From Aneurinibacillus danicus (GTDB lineage Bacteria > Bacillota > Bacilli > Aneurinibacillales > Aneurinibacillaceae): DNA of 64,000 bases. Below the pieces are notes generated by a model. That model was not told the origin of the DNA. It did no database searches and was given only the letters and a program-made list of their open reading frames with translations. Shown here piece by piece: positions 8,661-15,243 of this stretch. Numbering within the stretch: position 1 is the first letter of the stretch; every line of letters starts with the position of its first letter. The position numbers and the translations under genes are program-made. Location: NCBI RefSeq assembly GCF_007991215.1, contig NZ_BJXX01000013.1, positions 62,001 to 126,000 on the forward strand, read 5' to 3'.

Positions 8661-8738
8661 ATAGAAAACCACCATGGCCGATTAACCACAAGTCCTGCCA
8701 TGAAAATGAGGGGAAGAGCGGCTGAATTTTACGGTATA
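8661..8738 (+). repeat. Family A repeat, 5' fragment
   Basis: Only the 5' third of Family A is present: the ACCATGGCCGATTAACCAC block, TGCCATGAAAATGAGG, and a version of the AGCGGCTGA segment. The central A-tract hairpin is missing. Compare 10701-10895 and 45734-45925. Confidence 0.7.
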
Positions 8739-8865
8739 AAATTTCTGTTTAACACTATTGACATAGTTTAAAAAGAGATTTATTATGTAATTAACATCCC
8801 ATATGTAAAACCCAGGGGCAATGCCCCACCCTATTAGTTTAACTCTAAATTCTAATCCTCCCCCT

Positions 8866-8895
8866 AAACACCACCTTTACCCCAAGGTGGTGTTT
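8866..8895. other. 12-bp perfect hairpin in spacer
   Basis: AAACACCACCTT (8866-8877) and AAGGTGGTGTTT (8884-8895). It lies 27 bp outside the Family B element and could act as a weak terminator. The rest of the 8739-8921 spacer shows nothing recognisable. Confidence 0.5.
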
Positions 8896-8921
8896 ATCTT
8901 TGTCTCATCATAATCGTGAAT

Positions 8922-9105
8922 AAACAGGTCGCAGCGCCGATATTTTTCTTTTCTACCCAGTATGGAAGTGTCCGAACGGAAGAAAGAACCGCCATTGTCT
9001 CCATCACTGAAACACCCAGATGTTTGGCGGTTCCCGTTCGGGCGCTTCCATACGGACGTTTCAGCATCTTCGCAGAAAAGAAATCCTTCGGCATGCGACC
9101 TGTTT
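8922..9105 (-). repeat. Family B giant-hairpin repeat, full copy B1
   Basis: Bounded by 12-bp perfect terminal inverted repeats AAACAGGTCGCA (8922-8933) and TGCGACCTGTTT (9094-9105). On the minus strand the two arms pair with each other over most of their length (for example GTATGGAAGCGCCCGAACGG against GTATGGAAGTGTCCGAACGG) and enclose a 31-nt loop beginning AACATCTGGGTG and ending GGAGACAAT. The loop matches the copy at 48263 at 23 of 31 positions without gaps. It abuts the stop codon of the GGDEF gene. Confidence 0.85.
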
Positions 9106-10632
9106 TTAGCTAGACTTGCCGCGTGCAATCTTAATACGATTCTTGCCCTGATGCTTAGCGCGGTACATAGCATCGTCAACAAGCATCAGCAAATCCTCTT
9201 TGTCTTTTGCATGGTTCGGATAGACGGCTAAACCGATGCTTGCGGTGACAGGGAAAGGAAACTCAAGCGTACGGAACGATGCCCGAATTCTCTCAGCGAT
9301 ACGGAACGCGTCATTTAATCTCGTGCGTGGCAGCAGGAGAATCAACTCTTCGCCTCCGTAACGGGCCACAATATCATATGTCCGTACCTGCTGCTGAATT
9401 ACTCGGGCCACCGCAGTCAGCACCTCATCGCCTGTAATATGCCCGTATGTGTCATTAATTTTCTTAAAATCATCAATATCAATCATAATCAGACAGAACG
9501 GCGTATTATACCGTACCGCGCTCGCATACTCTTCCGCGTATCGCTCTGAAAAGTACTGCCGTGTATGCAGCCCCGTCAATCCGTCGGTAATCGCCAGCTT
9601 CTTAATATGCTCATACTGACGCACGTTCATAACGACCGTTCCCAATTGGCGGGCGATTGCGATCAAAAACTGCAGCTGCATATCAGTAAAGCGCCGATAA
9701 TCTTTGTTATCTGCATAAATAATGCCAAGCGGCTTATCCTTGTACATAATGGGCACCGTGACTGCGCTATAAAGATCAGGCAGGCGCGAAGTAACCCCGC
9801 ATCGCTCATCATGCTGTCCATCCTGCACCACAACCGGCAAACCTGTACGAAACGCCTCTTCATGCCTTTGATCGCATCCGGATAAAGCCGGAATTGTAAG
9901 CGATGCAGCCCATTCCGGTGCTACCGGGCCTGTCGTGTTGGACAGCACGATTCTTCTCTTCTCTTCATCCACCAGTCCAATCATGACTCGCGACCAGTGA
10001 AATGTATCGGCAATTTGGCGATGCACAAGCTCTAGTACATCTTCGAGATCTTTATCCGCATCCGCTGCCACCGCCATCATATCGAACAGAAGCTGCAGCT
10101 TACGCCTCTGATACTGCAAATCTTCTTGCTGCTGCCAGTTGTATACCGCGACACCAAGACGGGCGGAAACACCTTCTAAAAACTCTAACAAATAAGGCTC
10201 TACCATGATTTCTTGCTCATGGAACACATATAATATGCCTTGCAAACTCTCTTTGTATCGAATCGGAAACAGGAAGAGCGTACCATAATTCTGCAGCGGA
10301 AGAAGTGTAAGGTTAAGGGCGGTCTTCTTTGGGTATAACAGTTGCGGCTTATGCGTTTCTACCGTCTCCCACTCCACCGACCCGGGTGAAAACACGTAAC
10401 AATAGCGACTTTCTTTTCGATCCGTGTCCATCCACACCTGTAAATTCTGCTCTTCTTCTTCCACTAGTGATATACATGTACCGGCACCAAATGCCCGCCG
10501 AATCGTCTCTCCTACAAAGTTTAGCGCCGCTTCCAATTCCGTTGTCCCGGCAATATACATATTCACTTCATTTAGCAGGCGAAGCAGGCGAATATGCCGC
10601 TCGGCCTGTTCCAAGGAAACTTCGTGGCTCAT
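9106..10632 (-). CDS. GAF-GAF-GGDEF diguanylate cyclase
   Basis: Soluble signalling enzyme predicted to make cyclic di-GMP. Residues about 20-165 and 180-340 are two GAF-like sensor domains; residues 345-505 are a GGDEF domain with active-site motif GGEEL at 426-430, the metal and substrate residues DIDDFKKINDTYGH, and an intact inhibitory site R417-x-x-D420 five residues before it. The cyclase should therefore be active and product-inhibited. No transmembrane segment, so the signal is probably cytosolic. 508 residues. The 3' end touches a Family B repeat, but the C-terminus (MYRAKHQGKNRI) is normal. Confidence 0.88.
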   Translation of the reverse strand: MSHEVSLEQAERHIRLLRLLNEVNMYIAGTTELEAALNFVGETIRRAFGAGTCISLVEEEEQNLQVWMDTDRKESRYCYVFSPGSVEWETVETHKPQLLYPKKTALNLTLLPLQNYGTLFLFPIRYKESLQGILYVFHEQEIMVEPYLLEFLEGVSARLGVAVYNWQQQEDLQYQRRKLQLLFDMMAVAADADKDLEDVLELVHRQIADTFHWSRVMIGLVDEEKRRIVLSNTTGPVAPEWAASLTIPALSGCDQRHEEAFRTGLPVVVQDGQHDERCGVTSRLPDLYSAVTVPIMYKDKPLGIIYADNKDYRRFTDMQLQFLIAIARQLGTVVMNVRQYEHIKKLAITDGLTGLHTRQYFSERYAEEYASAVRYNTPFCLIMIDIDDFKKINDTYGHITGDEVLTAVARVIQQQVRTYDIVARYGGEELILLLPRTRLNDAFRIAERIRASFRTLEFPFPVTASIGLAVYPNHAKDKEDLLMLVDDAMYRAKHQGKNRIKIARGKSS

Positions 10633-10700
10633 CCCAACTACCTCACCCCAGCTTCAAAAACCATTCTCTTTTTTCTTAATTCTACACATTTATTAAACAA

Positions 10701-10895
10701 AAGCACTATGGTCGATTAGCCACAAGTCCTGCCATGAAAATAAAGAGAAGGGCGGCTGGCTTTTTGTGGTATGAAGGGAAAAAGAGAAGAGAACGAGACA
10801 ATGATTTCAATGTAGAAAAAGGCGAACGCCTTTTTCTTCCCTGAATCTTCTTTCCTCTTTCCCTTCCTTCTTTCCTCATGATTTTCACAGAAAAC
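10701..10895 (+). repeat. Family A hairpin repeat, copy A1
   Basis: Full-length copy: the TGGTCGATTAGCCACAAGTC block, TGCCATGAAAAT, GGGCGGCTGGCTTTTTG, a purine-rich arm, the central hairpin GAAAAAGGCGAACGCCTTTTTC region at 10815-10840, a pyrimidine-rich arm, and CTCATGATTTTCAC, which is complementary to the outer 5' block. No gene is visible in 10633-10935 apart from this and the following terminator. Confidence 0.8.
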
Positions 10896-10901
10896 GAATG
10901 A

Positions 10902-10932
10902 TAAAAAAGCATACTCCGAACGAGTATGCTTT
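10902..10932 (-). terminator. terminator of ccoS-like gene
   Basis: AAGCATACTC / GAGTATGCTT hairpin with six T on the minus-strand 3' side. Confidence 0.8.
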
Positions 10933-10935
10933 CTC

Positions 10936-11121
10936 TTATCTCTTGGCATCAATCGGTACATCAACCGCGGATTCTTCTTCAAGCATCCGATACTTTACGC
11001 CTTCCACATCGTCAAATTGCCCGCTGGATTTTGCAGCATACCAGATGAGCAGCGCCGAACCGGAGAAACAAATCATGATCGTAAGAAGCATCCATGTTCC
11101 GATGGAATATCCAAAAAGCAT
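10936..11121 (-). CDS. ccoS: CcoS-like cytochrome cbb3 oxidase assembly protein
   Basis: 61-residue single-pass membrane protein: start MLFGYSIGTWMLL, one transmembrane helix (about residues 5-27), then the family signature SGQFDDVEGVKYRML. CcoS (FixS) proteins are needed for heme or copper insertion into cbb3-type oxidases in Proteobacteria. No ccoN-O-P or copper ATPase gene is in this window, but a CcoG-like gene lies at 43184. I chose the inner ATG because the upstream extension is basic and non-conserved in style; its ribosome site (AAGGGATGAT) is only moderate. Confidence 0.7.
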   Translation of the reverse strand: MLFGYSIGTWMLLTIMICFSGSALLIWYAAKSSGQFDDVEGVKYRMLEEESAVDVPIDAKR

Positions 11122-11272
11122 TGATTCATCATCCCTTTTCGTAAAAGTAAAACAAAACACCCTATTCGCGTTAGATTCTACTTCTTAGTTTAACAACCTT
11201 TTTAAGTTGCGTGTTGCTTTTATCTCCCCACGGTGTGAAAAAAATGTGACAAACTTAGTATTACCGCAATGT

Positions 11273-11896
11273 TTAGGCAATAAACGGATTGTGCAGCTTT
11301 TCGAATCCGATTGTCGTATCCGGTCCGTGCCCCGGATAGACGCGTGTGTCTTCCGGTAGAGGCATTAATTTATCCTGAATACTTTGAATCAACTGCTCAT
11401 AGTTGCCGCCCGGCAAATCGGTCCGGCCGATCGAATGGGCAAACAGCGTATCTCCGCTGAACAATTCATTATCAATCAAAAACGACACGCCGCCCGGTGT
11501 GTGCCCCGGCGTCTCTAGAACCCGGATGTTTAAGCCTGCAAGGACAAGCACATCTCCTTCTTTTATTTCGTATTCGGCACGCTCGGCTGTCATCGCCCCG
11601 CCAATCATCGGCCAGCGGGAAGAACCGTTTAGATCAGGATTGGTCAACCACTCCTGCTCGCTATGATGAATATAAACCGGAGCACCGGTTTTCTTCCGGA
11701 TTTGATCCAATCCTCCCATATGATCAAAGTGTGCATGCGTCAGCAAAATCGCACGCACCTGATAGTTTGCCGCCTGTCTCAACAACTCACCTGGATGCAT
11801 GCCCGCATCAATAATAACAGCTTCTTTCGTTTCTTCATTCGTAACAATATAGCAATTTGTCTGCAACGGTCCTAGAGGAAAAGTATGAATACGCAC
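11273..11896 (-). CDS. yqgX: MBL-fold hydrolase (YqgX / glyoxalase II-like)
   Basis: Metallo-beta-lactamase fold hydrolase of the small glyoxalase-II-like group; in Bacillus subtilis YqgX takes part in methylglyoxal or bacillithiol-linked detoxification. The metal-binding motif THAHFDHMGG is present, as are later ligands in ETPGHTPGG, SGDTLF and VYPGHGPDT. 207 residues. The start is GTG, with TAGGAGGCGAGG upstream. It sits in the yqg-type neighbourhood with the mgsR- and yqgY-like genes. Substrate not provable from sequence. Confidence 0.85.
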   Translation of the reverse strand: MRIHTFPLGPLQTNCYIVTNEETKEAVIIDAGMHPGELLRQAANYQVRAILLTHAHFDHMGGLDQIRKKTGAPVYIHHSEQEWLTNPDLNGSSRWPMIGGAMTAERAEYEIKEGDVLVLAGLNIRVLETPGHTPGGVSFLIDNELFSGDTLFAHSIGRTDLPGGNYEQLIQSIQDKLMPLPEDTRVYPGHGPDTTIGFEKLHNPFIA

Positions 11897-11957
11897 CTGC
11901 CTCGCCTCCTATGTCGTGTTTTCCTTAGTGTACCATCATTCCCTATAAAACGAAAAT

Positions 11958-11988
11958 GAAAAGCTCCACCCATATAAGCGGAGCTTTC
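11958..11988 (-). terminator. terminator of phoH-like gene
   Basis: AAAGCTCC and GGAGCTTT arms in the short gap between the phoH-like and yqgX-like genes. Confidence 0.7.
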
Positions 11989-12000
11989 TATTTGCGTTTC

Positions 12001-13335
12001 TTATAATAAGTCGGCGGCCAATTGCGCCAGCGATGAACGTTCGCCTTTCTGAAGCGTAATATGGCCTGACATTTTTTCGTTCTTAAATATCTCAACCACA
12101 TAGGTTAATCCATTGTTGACCTCGTCGAGATACGGATGGTCAATCTGCTGCGGGTCTCCCATCAGAATAATTTTGCTGTTTTCACCAACCCTCGTCAGAA
12201 TGGTCTTTACTTCATGCTTTGTTAAATTTTGCGCCTCATCGATAATAATGAATTGCTCAGGGATGCTTCTTCCACGAATATATGTCAGCGCTTCGACTTG
12301 AATGCTGCCCAGGCCGGCCAAAATTTTATCCAAATCCCTGGATTGCTTTGTATTAAATAGATATTCCAAATTGTCGTAAATCGGCTGCATCCAGGGGCGC
12401 AATTTCTCTTCTTTCTCCCCTGGCAAATATCCAATGTCTTTGCCCAACGGCACAATCGGACGTGCCACCAACAGCTTTTTGTATGCATGCTCATCTTCTG
12501 TCTGCATCAAACCGGCGGCAAGCGACAGCAGCGTTTTGCCTGTCCCCGCTTTTCCTGTCAGGGTGACAAGCGGAATGTCCTTATTAAGCAGAAGCTCCAT
12601 TGCCATTTTTTGCTGGGCATTACGCGCTTTTACCCCCCAGACAATTTCATCACCAAACATAAGCGGAAGCAAATGCTTTCCATTCCCGCTTATCCTGCCT
12701 ATCGCCGAGGCAGACGACCCAAGCTCGTCTTTTAAAATGAGAAATTCATTCGGCAAAAACGTTCGGTTGGGCAGGAAGTTCTTTAGTTCGAACGGCCCTG
12801 CACCATAAAATTTTTGAATTGTATCAAACGGAACCTGGATGGTTGCATATCCTTTATAGAGATTGGAGAACTCGTGCACGACGCGGTCGGACAGGAAATC
12901 TTCCGCCGCAAGTCCGATTGCGTCCGCTTTCACGCGCAGAAGCGCATCTTTTGAAACAAGGATGACGGCGCGCGGCGATTCTTTCTGCTGCTCTTCTGTA
13001 TGCAGATTCATGGCAACCGCGAGAATGCGATTATCATTCGTCATATCGTGAAACAGCTCCTGCATGCGCGCGAATGACCGGTGATTCAACTCGACGCGCA
13101 GCCGTCCTCCACTATCTAACTCCACCCCATGGTGCAGATGTCCTCTGGCACGCAATCCGTCTAGCAGCCTGGCCGCATGACGCGCGTTCCTTCCAATTTC
13201 ATCCATCAAACGTTTTTTTGAATCCACTTCCTCAAGCACAACAGCCGGCAATACCACATCATTATCTTGAAATGAGAAAATCGCCAGCGGATCCTGCAGC
13301 AGCACATTCGTATCTAAGACATAGATTTTTTTCAA
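12001..13335 (-). CDS. ylaK: PhoH family PIN-ATPase (YlaK-like)
   Basis: Fusion of an N-terminal PIN nuclease domain (IYVLDTNVLLQDP, residues about 1-150, acidic residues retained) to a C-terminal PhoH P-loop ATPase. Walker A is LTGKAGTGKTLLSLAAG and Walker B is FIIIDEAQNLT, followed by ILMGDPQQID. PhoH2-type proteins couple RNA unwinding to RNA cleavage. 444 residues. Start TTG with GGGAGGCGAG upstream; no in-frame ATG fits better. The divergent ylaJ-like lipoprotein gene supports a Bacillus-like yla neighbourhood. Confidence 0.87.
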   Translation of the reverse strand: MKKIYVLDTNVLLQDPLAIFSFQDNDVVLPAVVLEEVDSKKRLMDEIGRNARHAARLLDGLRARGHLHHGVELDSGGRLRVELNHRSFARMQELFHDMTNDNRILAVAMNLHTEEQQKESPRAVILVSKDALLRVKADAIGLAAEDFLSDRVVHEFSNLYKGYATIQVPFDTIQKFYGAGPFELKNFLPNRTFLPNEFLILKDELGSSASAIGRISGNGKHLLPLMFGDEIVWGVKARNAQQKMAMELLLNKDIPLVTLTGKAGTGKTLLSLAAGLMQTEDEHAYKKLLVARPIVPLGKDIGYLPGEKEEKLRPWMQPIYDNLEYLFNTKQSRDLDKILAGLGSIQVEALTYIRGRSIPEQFIIIDEAQNLTKHEVKTILTRVGENSKIILMGDPQQIDHPYLDEVNNGLTYVVEIFKNEKMSGHITLQKGERSSLAQLAADLL

Positions 13336-13434
13336 TGTCTCGCCTCCCGGGCAATGTATATGGATGCTTATCCTAACGGCAATCGCGCTAAAGCGTTTGC
13401 CGAAGCTTGCAACTTACGGAGGTGCGGATAAAGG

Positions 13435-13566
13435 ATGATCGGCAATACGTTCGCTTTACTTTACTTTATGGTTTATGGAGGTTTGTTGTTAGTGTATGTT
13501 ACAAAAAATATTCTAGAAGAAAAAATCACGTATGCCTTCCCTCCTTTTGCGCAACACTACGGGTAA
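13435..13566 (+). CDS. small predicted membrane protein, 43 residues
   Basis: Unlisted short gene. ATG at 13435, sequence beginning MIGNTFALLYFMVYGGLLLV, with one transmembrane helix at about residues 5-23 and a polar, then aromatic and proline-containing tail ending FAQHYG. A GGAGG lies 12 nt and an AAGG directly before the start. It ends 36 bp before the ylaJ-like lipoprotein gene, on the same strand, so the two are probably cotranscribed. I do not recognise a family; function unknown. Confidence 0.55.
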   Translation: MIGNTFALLYFMVYGGLLLVYVTKNILEEKITYAFPPFAQHYG

Positions 13567-13602
13567 AGAATGTGCAGTTGATACGAGAAAGGATGTGACA
13601 GA

Positions 13603-14121
13603 ATGAAGAAACGCACACTATCACTGCTTGCCGTCCTCATGCTTGCCGGATGTGGCCCGAATACGCCGGCCAAACCCGAGGCCCAGGGAAAAACGGAAGT
13701 ACAACGCGTGAAACAAACAGCACCAGAATCGGCGCAGCCGCAGAACGCACAGGCGACCGCCGATAGGTTGGCCAGACTGGCTGCGGAGGTCCCTCATGTA
13801 AGGGGAGCAACCGCCGTTGTTTTCGGCAAGGTCGCCATTGTCGGCATTAATGTTGACGCAAAGCTTGACCGTGCACGCGTAGGCACCATTAAATATTCTG
13901 TGGCTGAAGCGATGCGAAAAGATCCGCAGGGTGCCCGTGCCTTGGTAACCGCCGATCCCGATATCGTACAGCGGCTCCGGGAAATGAACGAAGATATTCG
14001 CCGTGGCCGGCCTGTAGCCGGATTCGCCGAAGAGTTGGCTGACATTGCAGGCCGCCTTGTTCCGCAGGCTCCCCATCAGGAACCTGTACGAAATCAACGG
14101 CCAACTACGCAAGGCCGGTAA
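13603..14121 (+). CDS. ylaJ: YhcN/YlaJ family sporulation lipoprotein
   Basis: Exported lipoprotein: signal peptide MKKRTLSLLAVLMLAGC with lipobox LAGC (lipidated Cys17). The linker is Gln/Ala/Pro-rich to about residue 50. The YhcN/YlaJ domain follows (VPHVRGATAVVFGKVAIVGINV... VTADPDIVQRL). Related proteins are found in the spore or its cortex, and ylaJ lies beside ylaK in Bacillus subtilis, as here. 172 residues; AAAGGATG precedes the ATG. Downstream is a Family B/C repeat. Confidence 0.82.
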   Translation: MKKRTLSLLAVLMLAGCGPNTPAKPEAQGKTEVQRVKQTAPESAQPQNAQATADRLARLAAEVPHVRGATAVVFGKVAIVGINVDAKLDRARVGTIKYSVAEAMRKDPQGARALVTADPDIVQRLREMNEDIRRGRPVAGFAEELADIAGRLVPQAPHQEPVRNQRPTTQGR

Positions 14122-14143
14122 CATACACATAAAAACAGATAAG

Positions 14144-14236
14144 AAAAACGCGCGGGCGTTGCCGGTCTTTCCCTCCCTTCGGGCTACACGCTCCACACGG
14201 AAAAAGCAACGGCCGGCACACGCCTCGCACGTTTTT
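14144..14236 (+). repeat. Family B repeat, short form B3
   Basis: Begins AAAAACGCGCGGGCGTTGCC and continues directly into GGTCTTTCCCTCCC, which in the full copy at 48263 lies beyond the apical loop; ends CGCACGTTTTT. The left arm interior and loop are absent. Nearly identical to 44163-44256. Confidence 0.8.
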
Positions 14237-14252
14237 CCTTGATTACAATGAA

Positions 14253-14305
14253 GGGAAAGTATATACCGCTTTCTCAATGTAAAGTGACATATACTCTCCT
14301 ATACC
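14253..14305 (+). repeat. Family C palindromic repeat, copy C2
   Basis: GGGAAAGTATATACCGCTTT paired with AAAGTGACATATACTCTCC, ending CTATACC, 16 bp after B3. Confidence 0.8.
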
Positions 14306-14307
14306 AC

Positions 14308-14348
14308 AAAAAAATGCCTGGTCACAGATCATATGACTAGGCATTTTT
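14308..14348 (-). terminator. terminator of PNPOx-like gene
   Basis: AAAAATGCCT and AGGCATTTTT arms; the hairpin runs into the last codons of the gene on the minus strand. Confidence 0.75.
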
Positions 14349-14792
14349 AAGCGCTTCCATTACTTGATTATCCAGTTTTTTCGCCGCTCGTTCATCATAC
14401 GTCTTCTCAAAACGCGGTTCAATGGAAATGCGTGATCCATAAAACATCACATCACGCACCTCTTCAATCATTATTTCCACCATAGTCAGCTTTAACGGTA
14501 CATTTTCCATTTGTTCCGCTTTCACATGTCCATGACCGCTGATGGAATAGACGGACCCACCCGCAAACACATTAAGCACAACATGGCTGTTGTGCTGGAT
14601 GTTGTCGACGATGACCGACTTGCTATTGACAGCAAATAAAATCGTAGACACATTCGGCGCGTATACCCAAGAAATCGCGCTTACATACGGCCCTCCAGAT
14701 TGTTTGTTCACCGTGGACAGCATGGCAAACCGTTCATTTTGCAACAATGCCAGCAAATCCTGGCTTAGAGATTGTGCCACAACTTCCGCCAT
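14337..14792 (-). CDS. pyridoxamine 5'-phosphate oxidase-like flavin-binding protein
   Basis: 151-residue split-barrel protein of the PNPOx-like superfamily (LLALLQNERFAMLSTVNKQSGGPYVSAISW-type N-terminal strand pair), probably binding FMN, heme or F420-like cofactors; the specific reaction is unknown. The start MAEVVAQSL has TAAGGAGG 8 nt upstream. A sigma-A promoter (TTGAGG-18-TACAAT) lies at 14826-14855. A sigma-54 promoter further upstream points the same way, so the gene may also lie on a sigma-54 transcript. Confidence 0.75.
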   Translation of the reverse strand: MAEVVAQSLSQDLLALLQNERFAMLSTVNKQSGGPYVSAISWVYAPNVSTILFAVNSKSVIVDNIQHNSHVVLNVFAGGSVYSISGHGHVKAEQMENVPLKLTMVEIMIEEVRDVMFYGSRISIEPRFEKTYDERAAKKLDNQVMEALKNA

Positions 14793-14825
14793 AAGCAAAA
14801 CCTCCTTACATATGAGGATATTTCC

Positions 14826-14855
14826 ATTGTACACCGGAAAAAAGCATATCCTCAA
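14826..14855 (-). promoter_or_regulatory. sigma-A promoter of PNPOx-like gene
   Basis: Minus strand TTGAGG (14850-14855), 18-nt spacer, TACAAT (14826-14831), about 35 nt before the start codon. Confidence 0.55.
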
Positions 14856-14921
14856 CTATCAATTCACAAACGGCAGGCAATGCATCTCGGCAAGCGGGCA
14901 GGCTGGATGGAATGGAAATGA

Positions 14922-15075
14922 ACTATCGCAAGAAATATATCCGCACGTTTCGGTTGCTCTCCACTCAACTGCGGGTTTTTTACCCTTTTTATTTGTATAA
15001 TGTATGGTTTTTATTTTTATTATTTGTATGATTTCTCTATTGATTCGGCCTCTCCTGCCGAAGTCTTGCGATAGT
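14922..15075. repeat. 154-bp segment bounded by a 12-bp perfect inverted repeat
   Basis: ACTATCGCAAGA (14922-14933) and TCTTGCGATAGT (15064-15075), 130 bp apart. They could close an RNA domain in the sigma-54 transcript or mark an old insertion. The right arm overlaps the codons of a 19-residue reading frame (15020-15079). Confidence 0.5.
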
Positions 15076-15079
15076 CCAT
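15020..15079 (-). CDS. possible 19-residue peptide downstream of sigma-54 promoter
   Basis: First ATG with a usable ribosome site (GGAGAG, 9 nt) after the predicted sigma-54 start: MDYRKTSAGEAESIEKSYK then stop. It could be a leader peptide, or the N-terminus of a gene lost by deletion. No family recognised. Support is positional only. Confidence 0.25.
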   Translation of the reverse strand: MDYRKTSAGEAESIEKSYK

Positions 15080-15107
15080 TAATTCATTCTCTCCGTCTTT
15101 TTAACAT

Positions 15108-15124
15108 TGCAAGTACTATGCCAG
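15108..15124 (-). promoter_or_regulatory. sigma-54 (-24/-12) promoter
   Basis: Minus strand CTGGCATAGTACTTGCA: TGGCA, then seven nt, then TTGCA fits the sigma-54 consensus, with GG and GC exactly 10 nt apart. It points away from the sigma-54 activator gene, towards 14792. Confidence 0.7.
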
Positions 15125-15143
15125 TTTTTCTAACAGCTAAAAT

Positions 15144-15243
15144 GATGCAAATGACGGGGTACATATGGCAAATCCGATGCATACGCATCGTTTATCTGCA
15201 TCAAAATCGCATCAAAAACACTTCTCGCATCCATTATGCATCA
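15144..15243. promoter_or_regulatory. cluster of GATGC/GCATC sites, likely upstream activator sites
   Basis: Seven GATGC or GCATC words lie in 100 bp. GATGC is at 15144 and 15176; GCATC is at about 15185, 15198, 15209, 15227 and 15238. Several gaps are close to one helical turn. The cluster lies 20-120 bp upstream of the sigma-54 promoter and beside the activator's stop codon, as expected for an enhancer. Confidence 0.55.

Noticed and set aside
8894..9094. A 66-codon frame through the Family B element, with a weakly similar frame in the copy at 48263
   Set aside because: The similarity follows from the conserved loop DNA; the two arms are reverse complements, the short copies have no matching frame, and there is no ribosome site. 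Better explained as a palindromic element.
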